DNA of 64,000 nucleotides from Micromussa lordhowensis (Eukaryota > Cnidaria > Anthozoa > Scleractinia > Lobophylliidae). Below are positions 1 through 8,932 of the stretch, piece by piece (the stretch's first letter is position 1; each line of letters starts with the position of its first letter). Under the pieces are notes generated by a model that did not search any database, had not been told where the DNA came from, and saw only the letters and a program-made list of their open reading frames with translations. A program made the translations under genes and the position numbers. The stretch lies in contig OZ026601.1 of NCBI GenBank assembly GCA_964020085.1, positions 24,055,914 to 24,119,913 on the forward strand, given 5' to 3'.

Positions 1-120
1 TTCTATTACATTTAGTATGTTTTCCACTGTTGCATTTTTCTGGGCCATCTTTTAGCAGTTCAAAGGGAAGATTAACAATGACTGTTGAACTTACCTTACA
101 AATATTTTCTTGATTTTTAT

Positions 121-1390
121 TTAGTGACTGAACGGCAGAAACACTGGCCAGTTGGAGTTCTGCAAGCTGGGTTTTGAGGGTAGCACACTCGGCAGTTTTT
201 TCATCCAGTTGTATCTTGAGGTCCTTCGCATTTTCAGCCACTTCTCCTTGTTGACCATGGTTGGTGGAATCTTCTTGAAGTACTCTCCAAGGAATGGCAC
301 CCAGTCATAAACGGGCACAATCACCCTGCCATCGTGCGTTGCGACAATTTGTGCTTTATTAACTCCGGCATTACTGGAGCTTTCTACGAGCCTTGCAAAC
401 TCATAAAGTGATGACACTTACGACACTTTGTAGGATTTTTTTAACAGTCCAAAACATCGGTCTGGGCCAAATTTTGTATGCCCTGCAATAAGAAAGGAGT
501 ATGTGATACTGTGGTGAAGCTGCAACAAAGTTCGCCAAGAAAAATACCACAAGAAATAGTTATTCTTATTTTGCCCTGCGCAGTTGTCTGCATGGAAGTA
601 CGCATTTTTTTCTCCTAGTCCGTGATGCTCCAAATAGTAGTGCACATAGCTGATGGTGGCATTGGCACCTTTTCCAGTTGAAGCTGCCTCGTCTATTAGA
701 AAGTTCACTTGTTCGGGTATCCCCTCACACATGACCCCGAAAATTCCACATTTCCTGGGGGTTTTGAAATAAATAGGTCCGGGCTGTAAAGGGTTACTTG
801 GAATGTGGACTTGTTGAGCGTAATCAAAAGAGTAGTGTGTAGAACCAGCTAATGAAGAAGCAGTAATATTTTCGCGGTTTTGGAGAGCTTCAACTCCGAG
901 TGTTTCCAGCGTTTCCTTAGATTTGTCGCACACAAACTTATAGAAGTCCCTTTCCGTTTTTGCACTGTTCAGATGCTCTTGTTGAGTAGCGATACATTCA
1001 GATTTTTCGCTTTCTGAAAGGTTGGCGGCTCGTTGAAGTTTTGAACTGTTCTGTTGACACGTAAAGCACAAATCGGTCATTGGTTTGGCCACAACAACGT
1101 CCGGGAAAAACTCCTGCCACAGTTGGGTAAATCTCTTGTAGCTGACAGCTTGCTTGTTGGATGTCTCACAAGTGGAATAGTAAATGCGCCAGACACTCAT
1201 TTTAGACTCTGATGAAGACAGTACTCTAACCTCATCGCTCTTAAATCCTGGAATTCGACCCGGTAGGACAATTGCATTTCTTCCACGTAGTTTTGAAGAA
1301 ATGCATGAAAATCTTCAATCACAGAATGCGGTGTTACATTATCAGGTACTCTGTTAGCGTTCTCGTGTGTTCTTTGGGAAATGCCAAAGG
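121..1390 (-). pseudogene. DUF7869-like DDE-type transposase, copy A (broken)
   Basis: The minus-strand reading runs from about 1390 down to 121 and is homologous along its length to the gene at 12591-14484. The main open block (1200-418) has a CxxC pair (FTCQQN) after a conserved W/P-rich segment, then SFDYAQQVHIP and the motif HADNCAGQNKN. That last motif is typical of the DUF7869 group of transposase-like proteins (family assignment from memory, not searched). The N-terminal part lies in another frame before about 1270. An in-frame TAA at 418-420 aligns with a Phe codon in copy B, and the frame then continues to at least 121. It is a decayed copy whose 5' side ends where the YR retroelement begins. 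Function would be DNA transposition; the family is confident, the catalytic residues are inferred. Confidence 0.65.
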
Positions 1391-1553
1391 TGAGGGATTA
1401 CCCGCCACGGCCCCATACGAGGAACGAGGACGGGCAGCCCCACCCAAAGCCAATACTGAGCCTCTACATAAAAGGATTTACCATCAAAGGTGCGGATAAA
1501 TGTGAACACTGCCCAGAACTAATTAACTATATCGTGTTACTAAATAAAAGAAA

Positions 1554-1867
1554 GATGCTTAGCCCCTGCGTAAACATCTGTTGTTTATCCTTATAGGGCT
1601 ATATCCGGCCGGCGAAATCTTAAGCAGTTATGCCGGCTTGACGTTACTTTGAACTGTAATTATATACAAGAGGAAAATGCTTAGCCCATGCGTAAGCATC
1701 TGCCGTTGTTGAGACGCAATATGCCTTTGCTTGTAGAAGAACAAAAGAACAAAAACATCTGCTGTCGTCCTTCAAAACTTAGATCTACCCGGTGAATTCT
1801 AAGAGAATATACTGGCGTTACTTTGCGAATGACTTAGGTACATGCTTAGCCCCTGCGTAAGCATCTG
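1554..1867. repeat. Three copies of a 26-bp hairpin repeat
   Basis: Near-identical copies lie at 1554-1580, 1677-1702 and 1842-1867. Each reads ATGCTTA, then a 9-nt loop (GCCCCTGCG or GCCCATGCG), then TAAGCAT or TAAACAT, so it can fold into a 7-bp stem. Related flanking sequence (CCGG..GAA, GTTACTTTG) is also repeated, giving a loose tandem array with 122- and 165-bp spacing. YR retrotransposons of the Ngaro/PAT type carry internal or split direct repeats at their ends. I infer that this is that region. Confidence 0.6.
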
Positions 1868-1956
1868 AGTAATATTGTCATGTTGAGATTATCATCACTC
1901 ATCCTGCTGGCAAGTACCCAAGCATCGGAGAGATATGGCGAGTGGCCTGTTAAATG

Positions 1957-2836
1957 TCACCAATTAAAAGGAGACGAGTTGGCTAAAGTTGGTGTTCTAA
2001 TATATCTTAAAAAGGTGTTCAATTTCCATCGGCCGAATGTACGAATTTGAGCATCAGACATGCCTTTTGCGGCTGCCCACGAAGCAGCGCCAATTTGAAA
2101 ACTATGGCTCTTATAAAGTTTGGTATCTAGACCCGAGAAACTGAGGGCCTGGCAGAGACACTGAGCAAAATACGGCCTAGTAATGGGTGTGCTATTGGGC
2201 TGTGCTATTTGAGCATCAGACATGCCTTTTGCGGCCGCCCAAGCAGCGGTGCCAATTTGAAAACTATGGCTCTTATAAAGTTTGGTATCTAGACCCGAGA
2301 AACTGAGGACCTGGTAGAGACACTGAGCAAAATACGGCCTAGTAATGGCTGTGCTATTGGGCCGGCAGACCATCGTTCTGTCCTCTGGCATTCAAATAAT
2401 CCAAAAGCAATGTCACGGCGCAAACAGGCTTATCTTTGTATACGATAACGTTGGTAGGGCGTGAGGTATCACTGTGTTTATAGTTTCGCATAGACAGTTT
2501 GACGCCCACGATAGAGTCCGTACTATCTTTCAGAAAGAATACCTGCTTAAGCAATAATAAGTTTGTAGATGACTTGCCTGCCGTTATTGTCATCTCTGCT
2601 CGTAAAGCTGCGAAAAATGCGAGAGCAAACATCGCACAAATTAGTTTTTCTTTGAAAGCACGAAGAAAGTGTCTGCTCACATGCAAAAATTACTTGCTCT
2701 AAAATTGGCAGCGTTATAGGTAATCTGCTGTCTAGAGTGGGGTTAATTTTGGCATACCCTTTGAGGGCGCATTTTATAAATTCTGACTTTGTTGGGTCGG
2801 GCATGAAGCTAAGCGATGTACGTAACCCAGTGCAGA
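1957..2836 (-). pseudogene. Tyrosine recombinase, C-terminal part
   Basis: Minus-strand frames at 2900-2547, 2686-2354 and 2391-1957 together give the catalytic half of a tyrosine recombinase. The end reads IRTFGRWKLNTFLRYIRTP, with the likely nucleophile Tyr in YIR. The HxxR box reads HSFQIG, so the conserved Arg is Gln. There are at least two frameshifts and an in-frame 162-bp internal duplication (2049-2210 repeated from 2211). In a YR retrotransposon the enzyme would integrate the cDNA circle. The N-terminal half is at 28369-28635, across the Polinton. Confidence 0.8.
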
Positions 2837-2842
2837 GATGTA
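2837..2842. repeat. Target-site duplication of the Polinton, left copy (GATGTA)
   Basis: GATGTA directly precedes the AGTAGTTATATAG terminus at 2843 and is repeated at 28363-28368. Six-base duplications are the Polinton signature. On the minus strand this is TACATC, coding Tyr-Ile of the split recombinase. Confidence 0.92.
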
Positions 2843-3122
2843 AGTAGTTATATAGTTGGCGGTTTAAGCGCGCTTTTCCAGCACACTTTTTCCAGCTCAC
2901 TGTTCAGCGCATTTATACAACACAGATTTCAAATACAAAATCCAGCCCACTTTTCCAAGGTCAAATCTTATCAGCTTATTCAGTCGGCTTATTCAGTCGG
3001 CTGAATCAATCCAACTCACTTTTCAAATCCATATCAAACACAAAATCCAATACCAAGGTCAAACACGGAAATCAAATCCATAATTCAGTCAACTTATTCA
3101 GTCGGCTGAATCAAACACGGAA
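2843..3122 (+). repeat. Polinton left terminal inverted repeat
   Basis: It matches the complement of 28150-28362 imperfectly over about 200 bp. The first 17 bases are the best conserved. Inside are short repeated words (TTTTCCAGC, CAAGGTCAAA, CAGTCGGCTGAATC) in different copy number at the two ends, so the repeats differ by internal slippage. Confidence 0.9.
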
Positions 3123-3263
3123 AACACAAAATCCTAGGTGCTATGCAAATATCTACCAATACAGGTGATAAATTATGTACAACACCCACAGCTGCCATAC
3201 AAATATCAACCAATCAATTTCTCACAACTGTTGCTACTTTTTTTCCCACGCGTGGGAAAAACA

Positions 3264-3587
3264 TTAACCCCTTTTCAGACAATTAACGGAATATTTGACA
3301 AGCCTCAAATTCAACAATTCATTATTTAATTTGTCTCCATCAACATGCTCGATCACACCATTTTTCGGTATAATATAGTTAAAACATTCCCAAACAAATT
3401 TATCCAGACTGTATTTAATTTTTTTCTGTGAGTCTTTACTTTCAATGTAAATGAATCCAAATTCATCTCCATCGGGATACACACTTTCACGAATATCAAC
3501 AACATTACCATAATGATCAGAAGCATATCGAATATAAGTAGGATGTGTAAAGTAAATATTTCCTTCAGAATCAAATATGAACCCCAT
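3264..3587 (-). CDS. Small HNH-type endonuclease, probably truncated
   Basis: This 107-residue protein (taking ATG at 3587, just downstream of an ATATATTATAC leader) ends with FVWECFNYIIPKNG, IEHVDGDKLNNELLNLRLV and then a short tail. That is the start of an HNH fold as in virus-borne homing endonucleases: His, then an N-rich segment. The usual last His/Asn-rich part and any DNA-binding repeats are missing, since the frame stops at LKRG. The N-terminal part (FDSEGNIYF, YASDHYGNVVDI) resembles the NUMOD4-like leading segment of these enzymes. It is the outermost gene of the element's left arm. A selfish nuclease passenger is the likely role; activity is doubtful. Confidence 0.55.
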   Translation of the reverse strand: MGFIFDSEGNIYFTHPTYIRYASDHYGNVVDIRESVYPDGDEFGFIYIESKDSQKKIKYSLDKFVWECFNYIIPKNGVIEHVDGDKLNNELLNLRLVKYSVNCLKRG

Positions 3588-3599
3588 TGTATATATTAT

Positions 3600-3956
3600 A
3601 CACATTATATATTATTTTTTTAAATCAAATGCGTCCAGAATGTCGATCTTTTATTGCGTGACTTTCTCGGAAAACTGGATGTTATATTCGGGGATTCCCC
3701 GCTGTCATTGAAGTGGGTATGAAAATTTTGTCTGATGCATCAGACAAAATTTCATTGGTCACCTGCAGAAAAAGATATTTCCCTCAACCAACCATATGAC
3801 GATAAGTATCAAGTGTTTTAATTATAAATTTTGTGAGTAAAATATTTTGACAATCTTTACTCAATAATTTTACTCACAAGTATAATCTTTACTCAAAGTG
3901 GAAGATGCTGAAGTCTGTGTGGTGACATGAAATACAATCTAGTATACATTATAGAA
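3600..3956. other. Spacer between HNH gene and VLTF3-like gene
   Basis: This AT-rich spacer contains short direct and inverted words (TTTTACTCA/TGAGTAAA near 3832-3895, GACAAAATTT twice near 3740). It probably holds the divergent promoters of the two genes. No ORF was supported. Confidence 0.4.
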
Positions 3957-4517
3957 ATGAATTGTAATTATCAAATTCACGATGAATTGAAGAATATGGA
4001 AGAGTGTACTTGTCCATATTGTGATCAACTATTAGTGGAAGTTAACAAAGCGGCTGAGTTATGTTGTGGTGAACGGGATATTGAAACTGTGAATGGTATG
4101 AATGTTTGTATTAATTGTGGCTTAGTTCATAGTTGTGAATATTTCACACCATACTTTGACTTCCATGAAAATTTGTATAGGATACGACGAAAATCGGTTT
4201 ATAATCGGAAATACCATATTGAGAATGTGTTGGATAGTATATCAAGTAAGAATAATATTCAATTAACTTACCACCAGAGAAAGTGTATCCACAAGGTATT
4301 AATTGAGATGGACAGTGTTTTACACAAAGTTGGTGATGGACGCAAACGTATTATGAGTATCAAATATATTACCAAACAATTATTCAAGATGCTTGGGCTT
4401 CTTTACAAAGATATCAATGTAACGAAGTCGAAGAGGACATTAAAATCTTATGAACAATATTGGGAAAAGATTCAATCATTGATAGGTGATAGAATTCAGT
4501 CGATGGTTAACGTATGA
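3957..4517 (+). CDS. VLTF3-like zinc-ribbon transcription factor
   Basis: The protein is about 186 residues from the ATG at 3957, which is preceded by GTATACATTATAGAA like the leaders of neighbouring genes; an upstream ATG at 3927 adds 10 residues. The N-terminus has CTCPYC and a second CxxC knuckle (CINCG), a TFIIB-type zinc ribbon. After it come YFDFHENLYRIRRKSVYNRKY and a helical C-terminal half. This pattern matches the poxvirus late transcription factor VLTF3 family that also occurs in large DNA viruses and Polinton-like elements (known for the family, from memory). It would activate late, virion genes of the element. The 3' end converges on and overlaps the next minus-strand gene by 11 bases. 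Confidence 0.7.
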   Translation: MNCNYQIHDELKNMEECTCPYCDQLLVEVNKAAELCCGERDIETVNGMNVCINCGLVHSCEYFTPYFDFHENLYRIRRKSVYNRKYHIENVLDSISSKNNIQLTYHQRKCIHKVLIEMDSVLHKVGDGRKRIMSIKYITKQLFKMLGLLYKDINVTKSKRTLKSYEQYWEKIQSLIGDRIQSMVNV

Positions 4518-4995
4518 ATTTTTCATCGTATTTTATCAAATATTTGTCAACAATTGGACTGTTGTCTGTCACATAATCATCTATGTTTTTCATTGTATTG
4601 TAAATGTGATGTGGATTGAACTCGCCACTTCTCATAATGTCTTTTATTTCATTTAATAAATGCTGATAACTTTGATAAGCATATGTACAATTTTGGATCT
4701 TAAGATCAAGATCCTTATGTTTTATCCAACCATGAATCAAGAGTGCTACTGTACTTATGGTAATCAAACTAATACCGCCGGTTGCTATACTGGAAGCAAA
4801 ACCTCCAGATACAAATACGATAGACAATGAGTTGCCTAATAGTTTTAATTTTTTGAGGTGTTTCGATTTTTGTTTGTACGCCCAACACTTTTTGTGATAT
4901 GTATGGTAGTAAGATTTTAATTCATCGATCTGTTCGTTTGTTAGTTCATCTGAAATATGATTCCAGTTGAATATACTCTTTCGTGGCTCTTTCAT
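4507..4995 (-). CDS. Two-transmembrane protein of unknown function
   Basis: This 162-residue protein has a charged helical N-terminus (to about residue 50). Two hydrophobic segments sit close together (about LGNSLSIVFVSGGFASSIA and ISLITISTVALLIHGWI), followed by a basic, helical C-terminus. The topology of two adjacent membrane spans flanked by coiled helices resembles SLATT-type proteins, but no diagnostic motif was seen. It sits in the minus-strand block with leader ATATAAACAATATAT directly before ATG. A virion or host-membrane role is possible; function unknown. Confidence 0.6.
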   Translation of the reverse strand: MKEPRKSIFNWNHISDELTNEQIDELKSYYHTYHKKCWAYKQKSKHLKKLKLLGNSLSIVFVSGGFASSIATGGISLITISTVALLIHGWIKHKDLDLKIQNCTYAYQSYQHLLNEIKDIMRSGEFNPHHIYNTMKNIDDYVTDNSPIVDKYLIKYDEKFIR

Positions 4996-5004
4996 ATATA
5001 TTGT

Positions 5005-5430
5005 TTATATTTTGATTTTTTTGGATAAGCAATATATTATTCCGGAAATCTGGCCGCATAATGGAGATCGTTTCACACATTTTGGTGTTTTGTTTTTGTG
5101 AATGACATAAGTATATCCTCGGTCTAATTGATGATGGCTATAGAATCGACCAAAAGCATCATGTAGAATGCTATGTGAGTGTAATATATCAGACTGATTG
5201 AATATTCTTTCTAGGAACTGTGTGAGACATCCATTTCCAGGGCCAATCAGACCGATTTCGTTGTTATTTAGCTCAAGTACCCTATCAATTGATATGAGTG
5301 TATCGAAATTATTGAGGTAAAGATATTGATACACTAAAGCTGACTTTAGTATAACATCATTCACCTTTTCGTATTTTGGTTTGGTTATTTCAAATAAGCA
5401 GTTGACGTATTTGATTGTATCACTTATCAT
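5005..5430 (-). CDS. Unknown protein with a possible phospholipase-A2-like GPGNG...HD pattern
   Basis: This 141-residue intact ORF starts right after ACATATATAT and ends 10 bases before the start of the two-transmembrane gene. Residues around 59-64 read GPGNGC. A His-Asp pair follows in SILHDAFGRFYSHHQLDRGY, then YTYV and a Cys/Ser-rich tail. A glycine loop followed by a His-Asp dyad and an aromatic-rich helix recalls secreted PLA2 folds, but spacing and Cys pattern do not match a family I can name. The PLA2 idea is inference only. A second, clearer PLA2-like protein is at 21202-21864. Confidence 0.55.
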   Translation of the reverse strand: MISDTIKYVNCLFEITKPKYEKVNDVILKSALVYQYLYLNNFDTLISIDRVLELNNNEIGLIGPGNGCLTQFLERIFNQSDILHSHSILHDAFGRFYSHHQLDRGYTYVIHKNKTPKCVKRSPLCGQISGIIYCLSKKIKI

Positions 5431-5478
5431 ATATATATGTTATATTTTAATGAATGCGTCACTATTCTTTTTGATTTT

Positions 5479-6328
5479 TCAGTATTTGTCCATATCATTC
5501 AATATTTCAAGGAATGATATTTTTTTATATTGAATGCCATTTGCAGGTGAAGTATTTAAACTGATTCCAGTTCGTTGAATATAGTATGATGAGCTGATCT
5601 TAATTTTGTTAGTGTTAATTGATATTGGTTCGATGTATAATTCTTTCAAAAAATCTCTATCATTGTTGAGATGTAGGTTGTACATTCTGTTTTCTTTATT
5701 CATCCATAAAGCCATTTGTTTGTGTCTTCTGCTGCTGGGAATTGGTTTTACACTTGCTTGATTTATATTTTTCTTGAATGATACGTTGAGTGCGGATATT
5801 TCCCAATATGGATAGTGAAATGTTTTGTTTCTTTCATCCCAAAATCCAATTGTTATTTTGGATGCAACTATTCTTGTGTGTTGAAATGAAATAAATATTG
5901 TGAAATCATTATTTGAATTGATTGAATGATCTAAATTAATAAAACAATTGAATATAAATCCAGATTTACTTGAAAAATCAACTACACTCTTTGGATTGTC
6001 AAAAACTAATTTATTATTAATTCCAATGACATCATAGTCATTATCAAAATTGAAAATAATAATAATTTGGAGATGAATGAACTTTCACTTTAGAAATTTC
6101 TGAATCAACATAAGTTTTATCAGCTTTTTTAGAGTTTTCAGATTCAAAATAAGCTTTTGTTGTAGCGTCATTATCTCCAGTTGGTTCTCCAACATTAGTC
6201 AATCGTTTTCCATCAATATTATAATTACCATCATCTGTTAACTTGAACCCAACACCAGGAATACCACGCAACCCTGGTTGCAGACTCATTGTTGATGATG
6301 AAGATAATAATCCATTTGAATAACTCAT
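5479..6328 (-). pseudogene. Fibre-like receptor-binding/tail protein with one frameshift
   Basis: The first part (6328-6044) has a collagen-like GLRGIPGVGF stretch, then NIDGKRLTNVGEPTGDNDATTKAYFES, a phage-tail-fibre type shaft motif, and helical SKKADKTYVDSEISKV. The frame breaks inside a TTATTATTATT run at about 6047-6060. Reading on in the next frame gives a beta-rich C-terminal domain (GFIFNCFINLD, FTIFISFQHTRIV, TIGFWDERNKTF, GISLNTSPANGIQ) down to the stop at 5479. An N-terminal attachment and shaft with a C-terminal head fits a fibre protein. It lies next to the packaging ATPase on the same strand. Confidence in the fibre role is moderate; no close relative was compared. Confidence 0.6.
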
Positions 6329-6345
6329 TATACTATATTAGTAGA

Positions 6346-6981
6346 TTAAATTTTTTCATTGAAATTCTTGGTTATAAATTTTCGCGGCTTATCAACGTAT
6401 ATGAAGCTAAATGGTTCTTTGGTTGCTTTCTCATATGATTCTTTTGGAATACTGTTTTCACGGCAAATTAAACTCCTCTCATTTGTACTTGGGAAATCAT
6501 AAATGGAGAAATGTGAACAGTTCAATCTTATGTCTTTTGGTGTCTTATAGTAGCTTTGACTCAGATAAATCACACTGCAATTCTTATGTCTTCCTCTGAT
6601 AAAGTAGTCGACCAGTGGTTTTTGGTTTTTATCACATACATAATCATCAAAAATGACAATTTTCTGGGAGTCAGAGTCAAGGTTTTGAACAGGAATAATT
6701 TCATCATTACTTGCTTCAATGACATCATAACCAACTTCATCACTTATCGGCTGGAATTTCTTCATTAGATTCTGGTACTTGGACTGCTCTAAGTTTTTCG
6801 CATAGAGATGAACTTCATCATAATACAACAAGTTGTAAATCATATGCATTAAAGTGTTTGTTTTCCCCGAACCACTTGGACCACAAATCAGCATCCGAAA
6901 ACATTTATTAGGCATGAAATCATATAGTTGTTTAAAGTTTGAAACCACATCGTCTTCAATATCAAAATTTGGTATTCTCAT
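6346..6981 (-). CDS. ATP: FtsK/HerA-type DNA-packaging ATPase
   Basis: This 211-residue intact protein has Walker A GPSGSGKT at residues 34-41, Walker B KIVIFDDYV at about 107-115, and a Gln-containing strand SVIYLSQSYYKTP near 138-150. Size and motif order match the A32-like packaging ATPases of Polintons and related viruses, which pump the genome into the capsid. The leader TACCAATATAATATA abuts the ATG. It is divergent from the plus-strand virion block, with a 116-bp shared promoter region. It is one of the few core genes here with no break. Confidence 0.92.
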   Translation of the reverse strand: MRIPNFDIEDDVVSNFKQLYDFMPNKCFRMLICGPSGSGKTNTLMHMIYNLLYYDEVHLYAKNLEQSKYQNLMKKFQPISDEVGYDVIEASNDEIIPVQNLDSDSQKIVIFDDYVCDKNQKPLVDYFIRGRHKNCSVIYLSQSYYKTPKDIRLNCSHFSIYDFPSTNERSLICRENSIPKESYEKATKEPFSFIYVDKPRKFITKNFNEKI

Positions 6982-7097
6982 TATATTATATTGGTATATT
7001 AATTCAGCATGGTGTTCAACATGGTGTTGAACGTTGTTTTTTATATATGATTTCCGCTTTTTTTTGTTTTTTATGTAACATAATAATATAACAACAA
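6982..7097. promoter_or_regulatory. Divergent promoter region with TATAATATA leaders
   Basis: The 116 bp separate the ATPase start (minus) and the first virion-block gene (plus). On each side an A/T octamer-like word (TATAATATA and CATAATAATATAAC) sits within 10 bases of the ATG. A short direct repeat CATGGTGTTCAACATGGTGTT lies between at about 7008-7027. Confidence 0.45.
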
Positions 7098-8129
7098 ATG
7101 AGTTTACTTAAATGGAAAGAACTCGCAAAGAGAAAAACTGAATTGGGGAATAAAATAAATTATGTCCATAATGCAATCAAACAACATAAAATCGGTGAGG
7201 AGACAAGCCAAGAGTCATTTGGGAAGTTATTCAAACCAGTGACAAGTAAATTAGATGATGTAATTGACAGTAATTTGAATTTAAGAAAGCGACCACCTAA
7301 AAAAGCTGAGCCTGAAATTGACTATGCGCCTGAAGTTGATCCATATGAAGACATAGATGTAGAAGGTCTGATTGATTTTGGTGATTATGTACCACCACAG
7401 CAAGAGAAACAAATAATACCAAAACCACCAAAATATGAAGAATCATTGGCGGATATTTTGGAAGGGAAGAAGGAGATATATCTCGATCCCCAATATTTAT
7501 CCCACGATCCTCAAAAGCTGCCACCTGAAGATCCTAAAGAGCTGCCACCTGAATACGATGACGATGAAGGAGTTGATTATGCAATACCTGATGAAGATAT
7601 GAGTAATAATATTTTGGATGACGTTGGTATTCCAAATTATGAAAATGTGGATAAGGTTCTTAATCAGCCGGAAATGACAAACCAAAAAACTAAGGCGTAT
7701 CTTAAAAAGATTATAAAAGAGGCCAAATTAAGAAAGAATCAATTAAAGGGTTTCAAAGCAAATGTTACAAAAGAGTACAATAAGAGGATTATATCGGAAG
7801 CTGAAAGGCAAGAGAATAACAAAAGAATAGACAATGCCAAAGTTACTTTAAATCAATACATATCGCATTATGAGACTAAAGTAGCAACAATCAAAGGTTC
7901 CGGGATTAAAGGCCGAGGAAGAAAACAGAGAGGTGGAAATGTCATATTTTTCAACGATGTAAATCAGCTTCTAAAGAAATTAGAATTGATTATTGGTGAA
8001 ATTCTTGCAGGAAATACGTCAATTAAAATGAGAAATATGGGAGTCAATATATTGGACACGTTATTGAGAATGTCAACAATCAATAGACCGCAATACAACA
8101 AGATATACAATAATTATTTTAAAATATAA
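7098..8129 (+). CDS. Proline- and acid-rich virion-associated protein, unknown
   Basis: This 343-residue intact ORF opens the plus-strand virion block. Residues 1-60 are a basic helical start (KWKELAKRKTELG). Residues 65-190 are rich in Pro, Asp, Glu and Tyr, with a repeated DPQ/DPKxLPPE motif. Residues 190-275 are a lysine-rich coiled region ending KGSGIKGRGRKQRGGN, and a compact helical C-terminus follows. The Gly-Arg-rich linker could be a maturation-protease site or a nucleic-acid-binding tail. Position next to the penton gene suggests a minor capsid or core role; no family is recognised. Confidence 0.7.
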   Translation: MSLLKWKELAKRKTELGNKINYVHNAIKQHKIGEETSQESFGKLFKPVTSKLDDVIDSNLNLRKRPPKKAEPEIDYAPEVDPYEDIDVEGLIDFGDYVPPQQEKQIIPKPPKYEESLADILEGKKEIYLDPQYLSHDPQKLPPEDPKELPPEYDDDEGVDYAIPDEDMSNNILDDVGIPNYENVDKVLNQPEMTNQKTKAYLKKIIKEAKLRKNQLKGFKANVTKEYNKRIISEAERQENNKRIDNAKVTLNQYISHYETKVATIKGSGIKGRGRKQRGGNVIFFNDVNQLLKKLELIIGEILAGNTSIKMRNMGVNILDTLLRMSTINRPQYNKIYNNYFKI

Positions 8130-8147
8130 TATAACAGTATTATATAA

Positions 8148-8915
8148 ATGGATCAAGAAACTACATTATCATCAATTAAAGTCAAAGGTCAAGGAAACAA
8201 CACTCCTCAGAATTTCACAACTAAATTCAACAGGCCCATAATATTGGATAGCAATTACAAATATGTGGTTGGTCTAAACAAAATCATTAACATGTCATTC
8301 ACATGGTTCAATGTTAACCCCTCATATAAGAATCAATTGATTAAATACAGCTCTGATAATGGTTCAACGTTTGAGGAAATCACTTTCCCAGCAGGAGTCT
8401 GGAATTATACAAAATTCAATACACACATCAAGGACATAACAAAGATTGTCAAAGATGGTGATGGTGATGATTATGAGTATCCTATCACTCTTGAATTTGA
8501 TGAAATAACATTTAGGGTAACTGTTGTATTAGCCAAAAACTACCAACTTGATTTAACAGCAAGTAATTTCAATGAACTAATCGGGTTCAAAAAAGAAGTG
8601 TTGAAAAATGAAATTAATACAGGATCAAATGTTCCCAATCTCAGTCAAGACACTGACATACTAAATATTCACTGTGACTTGATTAATGATTCACTTGTAG
8701 ACGGTCAAGAAACAGACATAATTTATTCCTTTTCAACCAGCGTGCTTCGCCCTAGTTACTCATTCACCATTGAACCAATGAGAGTCACATACAATACCAC
8801 CAATAAGAATATTATAGATAGTATAAGGATTTATATAACTGATGGAAAAAGAAGATTGATTGACTTGAATGGAGCAGACACGTCTTTTTCATTGATTCTA
8901 AAAATAATGGAATAA
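8148..8915 (+). CDS. Penton (minor capsid) protein, single jelly-roll type
   Basis: This 255-residue intact protein starts just after AGTATTATATAA. The sequence is beta-rich throughout, with an N-terminal strand-forming stretch, KYVVGLNKIINMSFTWFNV, GVWNYTKFNTHI, and a final strand SFSLILKIME. The pattern, length and place immediately before the MCP region match Polinton minor capsid (penton) proteins, which form a single jelly-roll at the fivefold vertices. It lies 18 bp after the preceding gene and 17 bp before the next, so the block reads like a tight transcription unit. Confidence 0.8.
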   Translation: MDQETTLSSIKVKGQGNNTPQNFTTKFNRPIILDSNYKYVVGLNKIINMSFTWFNVNPSYKNQLIKYSSDNGSTFEEITFPAGVWNYTKFNTHIKDITKIVKDGDGDDYEYPITLEFDEITFRVTVVLAKNYQLDLTASNFNELIGFKKEVLKNEINTGSNVPNLSQDTDILNIHCDLINDSLVDGQETDIIYSFSTSVLRPSYSFTIEPMRVTYNTTNKNIIDSIRIYITDGKRRLIDLNGADTSFSLILKIME

Positions 8916-8932
8916 TCTAACATAATATTATA

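Larger units (their letters stand above)
1391..2842 (-). mobile_element. 3' part of a tyrosine-recombinase retrotransposon (left fragment)
   Basis: This is the distal part of a minus-strand YR retrotransposon that resumes at 28363. It holds the C-terminal half of the recombinase and then a non-coding stretch (1391-1956) with three copies of a short hairpin. The Polinton at 2843-28362 separates it from the RT, RNase H and Gag parts. The outer boundary near 1390 is set by where homology to the DUF7869-like gene stops and is approximate. Confidence 0.7.

Noticed and set aside
418..425. Intron donor at the TAA of the DUF7869-like copy A (TCGTAAGT)
   Set aside because: The alignment with copy B runs through without a gap, so a stop mutation explains it better than an intron.
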